Assembly: GCF_043641665.1 (NCBI RefSeq) | Contig: NC_092186.1 | Coordinates: 23,194,001 to 23,258,000, forward strand | Reading direction: 5' to 3' | Source: Enoplosus armatus | Taxonomy: Eukaryota; Chordata; Actinopteri; Centrarchiformes; Enoplosidae | Length of the DNA: 64,000 nucleotides | Part shown: piece by piece, positions 35,988 to 48,430 of the stretch | How the letters are laid out: every line of letters begins with the position of its first letter | How positions within the stretch are numbered: position 1 is the stretch's first letter | Translations under genes and position numbers: made by a program | Notes under the pieces: generated by a model | Told to the model about the DNA's origin: nothing | Seen by the model: only the letters and a program-made list of their open reading frames with translations | The model's database searches: none

Positions 35988-36329
35988 AAGTATCGGTATC
36001 AAGAAGAGGAAGGGGCGTCACCAGGCGCCCCAAAGCTCCACCAACACCCCTGCCATCAGCACCCAATGGGAGTAGCCAGAGAGCTAAGAGACGGAGGGAC
36101 CCTGGGGAGGGAGGGCAGGGAGGAGAGAGAGGGGGGGACCTGGAGGAGAGAGGGAGGGGGCGCGGGGACCATGGAGAGAGAAAGGGAACGGTCGCTGGGG
36201 AGGGACGGATCTCTCGGTCGCCGCGGTGACCTGCGGGGAGCGGAGCTGGTCCAGGTGGCGGAGCGGCAGCTGTCTCAGATCCAACACGTTCACGGATACG
36301 TCACTCACACACACATCACGCCCGCTCAG
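35988..36329 (+). CDS. dlg: DLG-family MAGUK, exon 5 (KYRYQ / MAGUK N-PEST region)
   Basis: This 342-bp, 114-codon exon (residues 376-489 of the L27 isoform) is phase 0 at both ends, with acceptor CATCTCTAG and donor CAG|GTAACC. It starts KYRYQEEEGASPGAP and ends GAELVQVAERQLSQIQHVHG then YVTHTHITPAQ. This matches DLG1/DLG2 KYRYQDED... and ...GPELVHVSEKNLS(E/Q)IENVHG(F/Y)V..SHISP. It is the first exon common to the L27, MDC and MLCHC isoforms. Compared with mammals it carries extra Arg/Gly/Glu-rich sequence (REEREGGTWRREGGG, MERERERSLGRDG), encoded by a GGGAGG-type purine tract. The preceding RG-ELV, LSQI and HGYV residues look more DLG2-like; THTHI looks more DLG1-like. The PEST-type region binds cytoskeletal partners and is a phosphorylation target in the family. 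Confidence 0.92.
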
Positions 36330-36894
36330 GTAACCGGATGTCTGCCTCTGCGGCTTTGGCTCTAGACCAGTATGCCGAACAACACCCACACACTTGCACA
36401 CACACAGGTGGCCTGCACGGTATACTGACATTGTCAATCTGTTCCCCCTCACTTCTGCTAACCAATACTGTCTACCTGTCTGTTTTAGAAACACACACAC
36501 GGCTTAGGGCTCACTCTCACATCATGTTTGCCCAAGAGATTACCCGTCTGTCTGTCAATCCATATGTCAAAATAACTCTGGTGGTAAATGCTGTATATGT
36601 GGGGATATTACTGCTGTTCTATGTAACCTTTTGGGGGTTTTTATGTTTTGTCTCAAGGGCCCAATGAACCATTTTTGAGCTCATACATTTTTAGGTATAC
36701 TCATACATAATTGAGGACTTTCAGGTTGGGTGTCAACGTATCATAATTGAAACAGACAGCCCAGTTTTCCTGCTGTGTTTACAAAATATTAATATTGTAA
36801 ACAGCCTTTTAGCAGCACCAGAAGCATACTTGTGTATGTCTAGTGTTTATCTCCGTAAATCAGTTTGGGAGTGAGAGTATGTTCCAAACCCAAC

Positions 36895-37090
36895 CCATGC
36901 GTGGTTGGGTTTAGACAACAAAAGCCCTTTGGTTAAGGTAAGGGAAATATTAAGGGTTTCGCTTAAATATCAATAAAGTAAACACGCCATTTCTCGTGTT
37001 GACTATGACTATATTTAACCAAGACCACAATCTTTCCCCAACCTTAATTTAGTGCTGCCAGTGCCTGAACAAGACCACGAAAAAGTCTGC
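36895..37090. repeat. Degenerate inverted-repeat element
   Basis: The left part GGTTGGGTTTAGACAACAAAAG...TTAAGGTAAGGGAAATAT is answered by ATCTTTCCCCAACCTTAA on the right, an imperfect inverted repeat (about 14 of 18 matches). The phrases are common in fish dispersed repeats. Confidence 0.45.
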
Positions 37091-37910
37091 TTTGAAAATA
37101 TCATGCTTCACTTGCTACAAGCACAAATACGCTGAACACTTTACACAACATTTTACTGATGCTTTCAGTATGAATAGTTTGCAATTTGGCCGATATGTTC
37201 ATTAACAATGTTTATTGTGTTGATAATAAAATATAATTTGGGCAGCATTACCTTCAAAAATGTATTTGCCGTTGCAAATTAGCAGTCTATAATCGCAATT
37301 TCTAGGAGGCAGTTTTTATTGCGGGGCTACTCTTTTTGTTTACTATTCGATCACAGACAATTGAAGGACTATGCCGCTCTTCGGGCTTTTGAAACAGCGC
37401 ACCACTGCAAAATGATCACGCAGTAAAGCTTAAATTAAGCCTGTTCGTCATAGTCCCCGGAAAGATGGCATGCTCGAGATAAAAGCGTTTTAGTCAACAG
37501 CAGTGATGTGAAATTTATGCAGAATTCATCGGGTCTAATGTCACGCCATCAACTTCCACTTTTGAAGCTGTTGGCTTTGCACGGCGCTGGTCAAGGTGGC
37601 AGAGATCGCCCCCCTTCTTAAGTTCAAATGCAGTCGGAGGTAGAGGGACCTGTTTCAGTATGGCTGCAGAATTAGTTAGGTCTTTTTTTGAAACTACTTA
37701 GGAGTCAAGGATACTGGCCTAAATTTCCTTCCATGCACTGAGCCTATTCATTGTACCAGGAGAATACCTTTGTGGAACTGTGCATGCAGGGATCCAGTCG
37801 AATGCTTGTCCCATTTCTTAGTAATGAGGCCCATTACTATCTCTGCTTTGCACTCGGTCTGTGTCTGTCTGGCTCCTTCTCTCTTTGTGTCTCTTTCTTT
37901 ACCCCTTCTA

Positions 37911-37955
<45 letters not shown>
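37911..37955. repeat. Compound (CT)n(CA)n microsatellite
   Basis: CT tract 37911-37924 followed directly by CA tract to 37955. Confidence 0.95.
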
Positions 37956-37956
<1 letters not shown>

Positions 37957-38669
37957 ATAATCGCACAGCGTAGCCTGGTAATCTTTTTATTTTGGTTGAT
38001 TGGGCTGTATCTGTCTGCAGATTAATGCTTACATCACTGTGCTCGCACAGCTCCGACCTCACACACGCACACACACACACACACTCTCTCACGTATTCCC
38101 ACACATGCACACACACAAAGACACGCACTTCATTATGCTCCATAATGTGTATGTTATCTTTTGTTGACGCTCTCTTTTATATATAATTCTTTTTGAATTG
38201 TAGGTTTTATTGGTGTCTGGAAAATCACAATTGCGGTCTTTTACAATATATGTGGGATCTAACAAAAGCAGGCCCCTATTCCATTAAGATAACACAAGAA
38301 TATCAAATTGCTTACTACCACGTTGAATTGCACGTTAGTGAAGAAGGTGATCAAAGGGCCATTACCCCAGTGGTTATTCTCTGGATTCTCCGTCATTCTC
38401 TCATGCAAAACCTCCGTTTTTTTCAAGCCATATGCCACAGGAGGCTTAACAGCGGTTTTTAAAACAGCTGACAGACACTTAAATAAGATTTAAAATGCTT
38501 CTTTGAATTCCTCTTGTTTTCCATATTTGTCTTCTTGTCTCTTTTACGTCATTTTCTGTTTCCTTTTTTTTTGTATCATCCCCCACTGACATGTCATCCT
38601 TTCTAAATTCTGGCATGAGTGATCATCAGTTGGTGTATTCTTTCATTAAATCAACTGTTACGTTGTCAG

Positions 38670-38671
<2 letters not shown>

Positions 38672-38717
<46 letters not shown>
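38672..38717. repeat. GT microsatellite
   Basis: A pure GT tract of about 23 units. Confidence 0.95.
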
Positions 38718-38719
<2 letters not shown>

Positions 38720-39218
38720 TGGGTAAGTTACGACAGCCTTCAGCGTGCTGCAGGCAGTCAGAGCTGAGGAGTGTGTGCATTAGTGGTGTGTCAGTTCCAA
38801 GTCATTATACACTGCCATTCGTTTGTCTCTGCGCTGACTCAGTTGTCAGTCACCACAAGTTCAAAGTTTGTCTGCTGGAAAAAGCCTCGGACATGACTGA
38901 AGCAGTTCACTTTGTCACCGCGGTGACGGAATTGTTGGTGCGTAGCTCCACCTTGTGGTTGGATATCACTGTCCCTTCTTCCCTTAAGATTTGAAATCAC
39001 TGGGGGGGCCTTAGAAGGCTCATATGGGTGTTCTTCTTGATGTGCAATTACAACATTACATAGGCAGTCATCCAGTTATTGATAGATGGAATTCTAGTAT
39101 ATATCCGTGATCTCTGTTTACCGGACGGCAACCTCGTACAGTAAATGTGCACTCTCTGTGGAAACACAGCTGAAGAGTTTTAGGCTGTAGTCCTTGTTGG
39201 ATGCCATCTATATCATCA

Positions 39219-39219
39219 T

Positions 39220-39252
<33 letters not shown>
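39219..39252. repeat. ATC trinucleotide microsatellite
   Basis: A (ATC)n tract. The reverse frame reads as an Asp run and is not a gene. Confidence 0.95.
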
Positions 39253-39395
39253 AACTCTTTGCAAACAGATCCATTTCAGAAGCTCATCACCTGTCTAACT
39301 ATATAAAATCTGTGATGAGGTGTATGTGGTGAATGTGTGTGTTGCTGCTGGTGTATTTGGGTATCCAAGTTATTTTGAGAGCTCCTCCTTCCCAA

Positions 39396-39396
<1 letters not shown>

Positions 39397-39443
<47 letters not shown>
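39397..39443. repeat. GT microsatellite
   Basis: A pure GT tract of about 23 units. Confidence 0.95.
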
Positions 39444-39445
<2 letters not shown>

Positions 39446-39536
39446 ATGTGAATGTGTGTGACCGCAGGTGCTGGATCTGGCTTTGCTTCTGTATGACAGA
39501 TGGACCTGCCACCTTGTTCTCCCCATGTACATGTTC

Positions 39537-39540
<4 letters not shown>

Positions 39541-39611
<71 letters not shown>
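39541..39611. repeat. Compound (CT)n(CA)n microsatellite
   Basis: (CT)24 followed directly by (CA)12, in the same order as at 37911, 47893 and 48091. Confidence 0.95.
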
Positions 39612-40247
39612 TTTCTCCTTATTGCTCTCAGTAATTTATCTTAAGTGCACATTTGTGTTACTCCTCAATACATCACATAAATAATCCATGCATATATATT
39701 TTTTCTCTTCATCTGCTCTGTCCCACAAAGCCAAAATGCAGTAACAACACATATGGTCAACATTTAGTTAAAACCAGAATCTGACTTTTTTTTTTGTTTT
39801 ACTATATGAAAAGTATTATGCCATAGAAATAATGTGCAATAAAACACCCCAAAACATTTTAGTGTAACTTCCAAACCAATCCACAGGGATATAGGCTGTT
39901 ACACACTTTGGTAAGTAGCCTTAAAACTTCAAACCCTTTTTTCTCACTGCTTCTGCAGTTACTGCTTTCTGCCTTTGGAAGGCAGTACTGGTCAATATAT
40001 TATTATCTGAATATTTGCTAAGAGCTGTGGACATACTGTGTGTTTAGTCTCACACAGCTGCATTGTCTCCCTTTGCTTTGTAAAAAATGCTCACCACTAG
40101 AAATAATTATATTAGAGATAACTGTGTTACAGTCAGGCTGCCATCTGTGCACTAATCAGACTGCAGTGCATCTTACATATTCGTGTCCCACTCTGTGTGT
40201 GTGTGTGTGTGTGTTGCACCATGCTGAGCTGTGTCTGTACATCGTAG

Positions 40248-40370
40248 GTAGAATCTCCTGAGGTTCCCTTTGATGACGAGGCGTGGCCTCACCCAGAGGG
40301 AGAGAGGATGAATGAAGTCCCGGCCCCTCCTTTCTCCTCCCTCTATTCGCAAAGCCACGCTTACTACCAG
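40248..40370 (+). CDS. dlg: DLG-family MAGUK, exon 6 (acidic/proline insert before PDZ1 region)
   Basis: This 123-bp, 41-codon exon has acceptor CATCGTAG and donor CAG|GTAACC and is phase 0 at both ends. It encodes VESPEVPFDDEAWPHPEGER then MNEVPAPPFSSLYSQSHAYYQ (residues 490-530). Its place, after ...HITP and before the exons leading to PDZ1, is that of the optional proline-rich I1-type insert of SAP97/DLG1, which binds SH3 domains. The sequence itself is not one I recognise; APPF and the aromatic tail SLYSQSHAYYQ are its notable features. Being a multiple of three, it could be skipped without a frameshift. The next coding exon is beyond 64000, so the downstream intron exceeds 23 kb. An alternative reading would be a lineage-specific cassette exon. 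Confidence 0.72.
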
Positions 40371-42834
40371 GTAACCCCGCCTCTGAGCCCGTCGCATGCA
40401 TCCATAGCTTTGTTCGTTTGTGACACGATGTCGTTTCTGTCGCCTCTGGAGTTCCGGTTATATGAGCATGCAGTTCCTTTTTCACGTGCTATTCATTCAT
40501 TTCTTGTGTTTTGTGAGACAGCTCTGCAGATCACCCAAGATTCTTGAATCTTTGGGAGTTTTTGTTGTTGCACCGGTTAAAAATTCGCAGACTGTGCCTC
40601 AGCACCTCACAGAAACATTTTGAGATGTTCCATGTAGCATTTTAACATCATTAAATTGTTGATAGGACAGACAACCTTAAAAGGAAACTCTTCCTCATGC
40701 GCAAATGGAGCTGAAAAGTGCCAGAGGTCTCAGTGGCAGATGGTGCAAGGGATGGATACTGAAGGAAAAATAACGTCCAACATGTTTTTAATCATAGAAA
40801 AAGGAGACATAACTGCAGGGGAGGCAGCTGGGAGGGAAGGGACAAGTTTAATATCCTCTTAAAGAAGCTTCATGGTTTAATTTAGAGAAACAACACCATT
40901 AACAAGTGTGAGACCAGGTATATCTGCCATGGATTCTTTGTTTATGGTCATTACACCATGTAACGTAATTCATTTTACAATGGTTTGCTCATTATGCTGA
41001 CTTTTTAAAAAAAAATGCTACATGTAGCATCTTCAAGAGACCGGTTCTGCAGCGTGCTCACTCTTTGCTTTTATCTAAATGATTTAACATAAATCTACTT
41101 CACAGTAACATCCTGTACCACACTCATCTCCTGAAGCCAGAACCAAAACGCAGCTAATATGGCCTCTTGTGTCTTCTGCTTTTGGTTTTCTGGACCATGT
41201 TAACGCAGCGCATGCTAATGCTGTGATTGTCGATGTATGTTTGTCTGAAGTGACAGTTTGTCTCGCCGTGGGTGTGATGTGGGAGATTACAGACGACGTG
41301 CGTGCAATCCCGTCTTCACTTTCTACTCTGAATGTGAATATCATCAAAAGGCATCATAAATGTTGATTGTGCTCGCTGAGATTTTTTGTCCTTTTTCTGA
41401 CTCTGTTTAAAAAAAATGTTTGTAAGAAAGAAAGTAAGTACATGTGGGAAGAGAACTGAGTCAGTTTCCTCTTTCATCTCCTCTGGTTTAGATGTAGTTG
41501 CACTTTGTATACTGCAGGAGGCAGTAGAGGCAGAGGAATAACCACCACAGTGTGTGGTGCCTTCACAAATCAAGATCTGACCGAACTGAATTCATCAAAC
41601 TGTTTATAAGCAAGCATTATGACTAAATGAGTGACTATTGGTGGTAAAGAGGCTCAGTAAATGAAATAGCAAGGCGTTTTGTTATCGGTATCGACAGTTC
41701 GACAGTTTAAGGTAGACTGAAGAGGAAATGCAGCTGACACTGCAGCAGTACAACTGACTTTGCTTAAATAGCTCCACTGGCAAAATTTATATGTGCTGCA
41801 GGAGAAACAGTAAAAAGTAACTCGCTGTCTGTCTACAACACGCAAACAGTAAGACACACATGGGCCACTCAGTGGCTCTTAGTCATTAGGCTAATGCAGA
41901 TAATTAGGAAGGAAGGAAAGACAGAGAGGGCCGGAGAGCGAATTACAGGCAGACAGAGACAGAGGGCAGATTTGCTGCTGGATGTTAATCAGCCTGTCAG
42001 TCAGCCAAATCACTCCTCTCTTTTCCCTCCTGCTGATACAGTAATAGAAATTAGGAGCCAGTAAGACCTTTACACTGGACTTACTGTACTGTTGTGTAGT
42101 GAATTCTGCCTCGGTATGGAGGGCCACGGGGCTGCCAGTAGACAATCAAACACAATCTCTTTTGATTGCGATTAAAAAAATTTTAATTGTATCTGGATTA
42201 TTTAGTCTTCCTTTAGGATGAGATGTGGCCTGCCTTGACCGACTGTGTAGGTCATCTAAGTTTGTTAATGTTTAACAAATCAACAGCATAGAACTAGCTT
42301 GACCTGACCCTTGGGGAACTGAGTTGCTTATAGTCATTTAGATATTTAGAGTTAAAATATGCAGCCTTCCATATTAAAGTGGAGCAAAGATGGCATCGAG
42401 TGTTGCACTTGTCACATCGTCTCACCTCGTCGTTGTCAGTATCCAGCCGTCTAAGGTAGTGAAATTTCATCAACCGACATGGCGACTTGATATGTGTACT
42501 TAATATTTACTTTATTGGAATGGCCAATCAGGACCGCTGCGACCGGACATTTCTCTAATGCACTGTGAAAAATGTAGCCGTGGTAAATGTGCCAATGTGT
42601 ATCACAATACTCGACCATAGATAAAGGTTATATGAACAATACATGAATTAGAAAAGCGTCAAGTATTTCAGCTTTGCATGAAAACAAATCTCAATAGGCT
42701 GGTACCAATAGCAATTAAGGTATTTCATGGTGATGGCGAACTTGACAAGCAAGCAGTTGAGCAGATACAGAGCAACGGTATCTTTCATTTAGAGTTGTGT
42801 CTCTGGCCACCTAAGTGGATGTAAGACCAATATT

Positions 42835-44870
42835 TTCAATTCAATTCTCAATTCAGTTTTATTTACATAGTCCATATTACAACAAAAGTCATCTCATGAC
42901 ACTTTACAAATAGAGCAGGTCTAGACCGTATCCCTTATGATATTACAAAGAGACCCAACAGTTCCCACCATGAGCAAGCACTTTGGTGACAGTGACAAGG
43001 AAAAAACTTCCTTTTAACAGGCAGAAACCTCGAGCAGAACCAGACTCTAGGTGGGCGGTCATCTGCTTTGACCGGTTGGGTTTAAGAGAGAGAGAGACAG
43101 AGAGAGGGAGGCTCCTATGTTTGAAGGTAAGGTACCACCTGAGGACAGGAGGTGATCAATTTTGCCTCTAATAGTTAGACTTTTATCATTAAAGAAGCTC
43201 ATGAAGTCATTACTGCTGAGGGTTATAGGAATACATGGCTCCATAGAGCTGTGACTCTCTGTCAGCCTGGCTACAGAGCTGAAGAGAAACCTGGGGTTGT
43301 TCTTGTTCTCTTCTATTAATGATGAGTAATAGGCTGCTCTGGCTTTACAGAGGGCCTTCCTATAAGTTCTAAGACTATCTTGCCAAGTGAAATGTGATTC
43401 TTCCAGTTTGGTGGAACGCCATTTCCTTTCAAGTTTCTGCGACGTTTGCTTTAATTTGTGGGTTCGGGTGTTATGCCATGGAGCTGACTTTCTTTGTTTT
43501 ATTACCTTATTTTTCAGAGGGGCAATAGAGTTGAGTGTCAGTTGCATTGAGCCTGCAGCAATTTGTTAGGGAATAAGGTTAGGCTCAGTTGTATTGAGAC
43601 ATGGCATTGAATTAAATGCCAATGGAATCCCTTCCTTAAATTTAGCTACAGCACTATCAGATAGATATCTGGTGTAGGCATTTTTGCCTAATGGCGTGTA
43701 GTCTAGTAGGAGGAATTCAAAAGTTACTAAACAATTGTCCGATAACAAAGGATTCTGTGGAAAGACTATTAGATGTTCAATTTCAACTCCATATGTCAGA
43801 ACCAGATCGAGGGTGCGACTAAAACAGTGAGTGGGTTCATGTACACTCTGACAGAAGCCAGTTGAATCCAATAATGAGAGAAACACAGTACCAAGGCTAT
43901 CCTTATCAACGTCCACATGAATAACAAAATCACCCACAATAATTACTTTGTCTGTTTTAAGGACTAAACAACTTTACGGACGGACCTTGAGTGCGGTGAC
44001 AAACACTATGAAGAATAAAACTGGCTTTAGTGTTTTCCAGGTTGCCAGTGAAAGACTAAGAGCAAGGCTTTGGAATGAGTTATAATCCAGTTTAGGTCTA
44101 GAGTTGATCAACAGGCTTGAGTCAAAGATGGCTGCAACTCCACCTCCTAGGCCGGTGCATCGAGGGATGTGAGTATTTGTATGACTGGGCGGAGTTTGAT
44201 TCATTCAGGTTGACATACTCTTCATGACACAGCCAGGTTTCTGTCAGACAGAGTAGATCAATATGATTATCTGATACTAACTCGTTTACTGATACAGCTT
44301 TAGATGACTGATGAGATCTGATGTTTAACAGTCCACACTTAATTTTTCTATTGTTTTGGCCGATAGCAGTGGTGGTGTTAATTTTATTTATGACTCCTGT
44401 TAACTTTTGATTGAATTAATTTAAGTGGTTGGGGGGGGGGGCAGACACAGTCTTTATGGGGTTTTGTTTGGGTAACTGCTCTAATGGAAGCGCAGAGAAG
44501 GGAGTATGACTGGACTCTGGGTTGTCACGGTTTTGGTTCACTAATAATGTCGGTCGGATTTCTAGATGTGAGAGCTGCTCCATCCAAAGTGGGATGAATG
44601 CCGTCCCTCCTCATCAGACCAGGTGTCCTCCCAGAAAGTCCGCCAGTTCTCAGCGAAGCCCACATCATTTGCTGGACACCACCTCGACAGCCAGCGGCTG
44701 AATGATGTCATGCGGCTAAGTGTGTCATCACGGGTCAAATTGGGTAGGCGCAGGGGCTCACTCTCCTTTTACCTCTGTTTTGATCTCCATCAACTCCTGA
44801 GGGAAATATCTGGCTCTTTAGCGGCAAAACGGTCCACTGTGTTCACCGGCTAGTCACTAACTTTGTCTGT
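42835..44870 (-). mobile_element. L2-clade LINE remnant, internally deleted (no reverse transcriptase)
   Basis: On the - strand the order is as follows. First comes the end of an SGNH/esterase-like ORF with [14 protein letters not shown] (about 44560-44610). Next is an endonuclease region: LNIRSHQSSKAVSVNELVSD, IDLLCLTETWL, GGGVAAIFDSSL and GDFVIHVDVD. The EN-RT linker follows (APWHNTRTHKLKQ..LERKWR, FLFSSVARLTESH, FMSFFNDK, 43130-43510). After that it goes straight into the fish L2 3'UTR (CCTGTTAAAAGGAAGTTTTTTCC, GGTCTAGACCTGCTCTATTTG) and a TTGAATTGA-type tail (42835-42856). The reverse transcriptase is absent. The EN is broken by stops/frameshifts and two catalytic-type residues differ: GDFN is GDFV and SDH is SDN. 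It is a dead copy in antisense orientation to the host gene. The outer (44.9 kb) boundary is approximate. Confidence 0.88.
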
Positions 44871-46649
44871 CTGCCATTTGGTGCTGAGCAGGTAGCGTAC
44901 AGTTGGTTTTTATCGCTTCGACAGCGAAACAAAGAGCCGAAACTCACTATAAAGCGCCAAAGGGCTGAGTGGGGCTGCAGAGTTTGATGGTAATTCATCA
45001 CTAAAAGCGACCCCTTTCACATTAAACAAAGTAATTTGATCCATTGTCATTCTATAAATATTGATTGTAGCTGCCTGCAATCACAAAGTGTAAAGCAATA
45101 ACCTGTGCTGCATTGCTACGAAAAACACCCAGCCCACCCCGACACGATCTGAGAGGCTAAATATTTGCCCTGGCCTATTGGGATTCTCCTTTTGCTTGAG
45201 CTTGTGCTTCGCTTGCTCTGCAATGATTTATGTCTCTTTCTCTATATCCCCAGTAGGAGCCTGACATCGCTATTCAAAATGGTCCTTACCAGAACATGAA
45301 AGGGATCTAATGGAAGGGCTGGTGGGGAGCCAAAATGGTTAGGAACCGCTGGACTAGACCGCAGTATAGATCTGCGTGACGTCTGCTTTGCAGTGCTTCT
45401 AGCTGCATCAGCATCCCTTTATGGTTGTTGACAACACAAAGCTGATATTCATTACTACTTTATTGAGAGCCACATTAAAGCTAAAGTTAAAGGCAAGCTA
45501 ACACAACGTGACAGGGCGACAAAAGTACAAATTGTTGTTTCGGTTTTGGTTGGCCACCGGAAAGGGCTTGTTTACAAAATGTAATAGTACTTCTACAGAT
45601 TTGACTGCTTCTGAACTAATAAATTGTTATATATCTAATACAGGTACTGCCACTGCTAAAATCAGTATTGTTACTGGGTTACTGTGCCAACAGGGTCAGA
45701 CTGTCTACTGAGCTGGGACCCAAAATAGGTTGTGGGTCAGTCTGTGGATTTGACCGCAGCCAGGGCAAGAGAAGGAGTCGTTTGTTAAAAGCAAACACAG
45801 CATTTGTATGCCAGGCTATCTATCACTAGCCTGGCCTACCTGCAGACGATGGGAGGGCAAAGGTGGCTCTCTCAGCAGTCGGACATTAAACATGCATGAT
45901 GTGTGCTTTTATTTAATTGGCCCTGAAATATTAATGGAGCTGGCATTCACTGGCTGACATTTGACTGGAGAGAGAGGGATAAAGTGAGAGAGAGCGAGAG
46001 GTTGGTTGTGATGTGACCAGTGTGTCAGTGAATTGTTGCTGCGTCAGCTGGCATTGTCTGTGTATTGTAGTTTTTGTTATGGTGGCTAGCTGCACGCAAA
46101 CTGGCTGTAAAGGGTGACTGGCAGATGCTAATGATATGATTCCAGCTCTCATTTGCCGGACAAAAGCATCTCCTTGCCTGCCATGTTCCTGAAAATAATA
46201 AGAGACGTCTGCCGCTGTGTAACACGTTCACCTGCCCCCCCCCCCCCCCATCTTCTTCGAGTTTTATGGCGGGTTGGCATCCATAAGTGTTGCCTTACCG
46301 CCACCTGCTGGACTGTCCCTTGGCCCATCTATTCTGGCATTGCTATTGCATGCGTGAAAGGGCGCAGGACGGAAATGTCTCTGAATGTAGCTGCAGGTGT
46401 GAATAGTGGTTATCCTGCAGTGTGTGCGTTCACACTGCAGGCAACATGATTGATGTATTGCTCTATATGCTGTGGCTGTTTGCTAGAGGCTTGGGTTGCA
46501 TTAGTGTTGTGTTCTGCAACCTTTTTCACACTGCATATGTGTTTTTTTTTAGATAATATTTATTGAACAGGAGGCATTTACCCAGTATCTAGCCATAAAC
46601 AACCCAATGCATGTTTTTTTTTTTTAAGCCACGCTAGCTAAAAAGGGTT

Positions 46650-46835
46650 GGCAGTGATGGTCGGGCGGCCCACCACTTTGATCTATACTAAGCTGGTGAA
46701 CGGTTGCACATATTTCGCTGAGCATCACCATGTTAGCATTGTTATTGGGAGCATGTTAGCATGCTGATGTAGCACTAAACTAAGCTCAAGTACAGCCTCA
46801 CAGAGCCAGTTAAGTAGCTTTAGTGACTTAGTCTC
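46650..46835 (+). repeat. Dispersed teleost repeat fragment
   Basis: GAGCATGTTAGCATGCTGATGT...TAGCACTAAACTAAGCTCAAGTACAGCCTCACAGAGCCAGTTAAGTAGC resembles a common fish repeat ('gttagcatgctgatgttagcatttagctc...agtacagcctcacagagctgctagc'). The family name is unknown to me. Confidence 0.6.
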
Positions 46836-47670
46836 TCTTCATTTTGCATGCATTGTTTTACTGTCAGTCACAGCCTAAGGTTTGCTTTAGGCCCCCCACA
46901 TAAGCCAAGCTTTTCAGGTTGCTCAGTGACATACAGTCAAAATGATAATTTAGTAGCGTTTTGTTACTGTGACATCTGTAGCCTTCGCAGTCTTGTAGCA
47001 GCTTGGCCAGTCTGTAGCTATTTTACATTCAAACTGTTATGTGATAGTCACAGAAACCTCTTGCAAACGGGATTCAAGCCAGATCAGGGGGACATTGCTC
47101 TGAAAATCACTAACCCCTAACCCTCACCCACCCTCTTTCCAAAAAGCACAAGAAATCTCAGTGACATCTATTCAGATCTTAGGAAACAACACATTAGTCA
47201 GCCGGTACCAGGTGTATTTCAGGACTCGCAAAGCTGTTGCCATAGATACAGTTCCCAAGGAAACGCAGGACGAAGCTGTGACAGGGGTCCTGCTCCACCT
47301 GTGGCTGCTCCTCAGGGAGGCTACGATAGCTGTGTAGGCTAACTGTTCACCTCAGACGCCAGGGGACACTGCTGGAAATAGCCCAGTTTACTTTGCGCTA
47401 GTGAGCGAGTGATTGCATCTAAAGCCAGTCTGATTTGTCTACCTGATGAAGCTAGCTACAAGCTTGGCTGCTCTTTCACTTAGCCTGCCTTTGGCCCAGA
47501 CATGCCAGCTAATTCAGTGCTAAAGCCTCTAGGCTTCATGCCATGCTCGGGGGATGCTGTGGGGACACTTGCTAGCCTGGTGTCTACTTTCTCCTCTCCT
47601 CTCTCCTGTCTTCTTTTTATCTCAGCCGGTGCCCAGCAACAGCCTGTTGTTTTCCATTCTGGAGTCGTGC

Positions 47671-47674
<4 letters not shown>

Positions 47675-47724
<50 letters not shown>
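47675..47724. repeat. TG microsatellite
   Basis: A pure TG tract of about 25 units. Confidence 0.95.
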
Positions 47725-47725
<1 letters not shown>

Positions 47726-47889
47726 ATGAGAGAGAGTGAGTGAGAGTGTGTGGGAGAGCTGGGTGCTGCAGTGTCTGGAAACAGCCTCAGGAGAAGATCT
47801 CTCTCCCGCACGCACACATATTAACAAACACACAAGCATACATACATGTATAAACACCAAACCTCATCAGCTGATGCATGCATGCACTA

Positions 47890-48001
<112 letters not shown>

Positions 48002-48087
48002 TAGTAGCATACCTGTTGGTACAGTGCTTCAGTGTGAATTGTTGTTAGACAAAACTGGGTGAACGTCTCTCTCTTATTTCACTCTTG

Positions 48088-48090
<3 letters not shown>

Positions 48091-48143
<53 letters not shown>

Positions 48144-48178
48144 CCCCCCCCCCCCACACACACACACACACACACACA
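48091..48178. repeat. Compound (CT)n-C15-(CA)n microsatellite
   Basis: CT tract 48091-48140, C homopolymer to about 48155, then CA tract to 48178. The arrangement repeats that of 47893-47998 with an intervening C run. Confidence 0.95.
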
Positions 48179-48399
48179 GTTATCTCATTATCTGTCTAGC
48201 CACCGCTAGCATTCAATTTCTACCTCTGTGGCATCCAGCTCCTCCTCAACCTGCAACAGGCGTCATTGCATATGTTTGTGTGTGCATGTATGTTTGAGGG
48301 TGTGTGTGTGTGTATTTGGAGAAGGGGGGGGCTCTGTTATATCATTGGCTGGCTAGACTGTAGGGGCGTGGCTTGTACCGGTAATGATATCTGACAGTT

Positions 48400-48430
<31 letters not shown>

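Larger units (their letters stand above)
36330..40247 (+). other. dlg: DLG intron 5
   Basis: It runs from donor GTAACC to acceptor GTACATCGTAG. It holds an inverted-repeat element (36895-37090) and many microsatellites: CT/CA 37911-37955, GT 38672-38717, ATC 39219-39252, GT 39397-39443, CT/CA 39541-39611, GT about 40194-40214. No exon is seen. Confidence 0.75.

Noticed and set aside
43059..44204. Open frames on the - strand as a host gene
   Set aside because: They read as L2 LINE endonuclease and linker and are part of the mobile element, not a cellular gene.
47112..47127. CTAACCCCTAACCCTCACCC, telomere-like
   Set aside because: It is only two imperfect units, too short to be an interstitial telomeric array.
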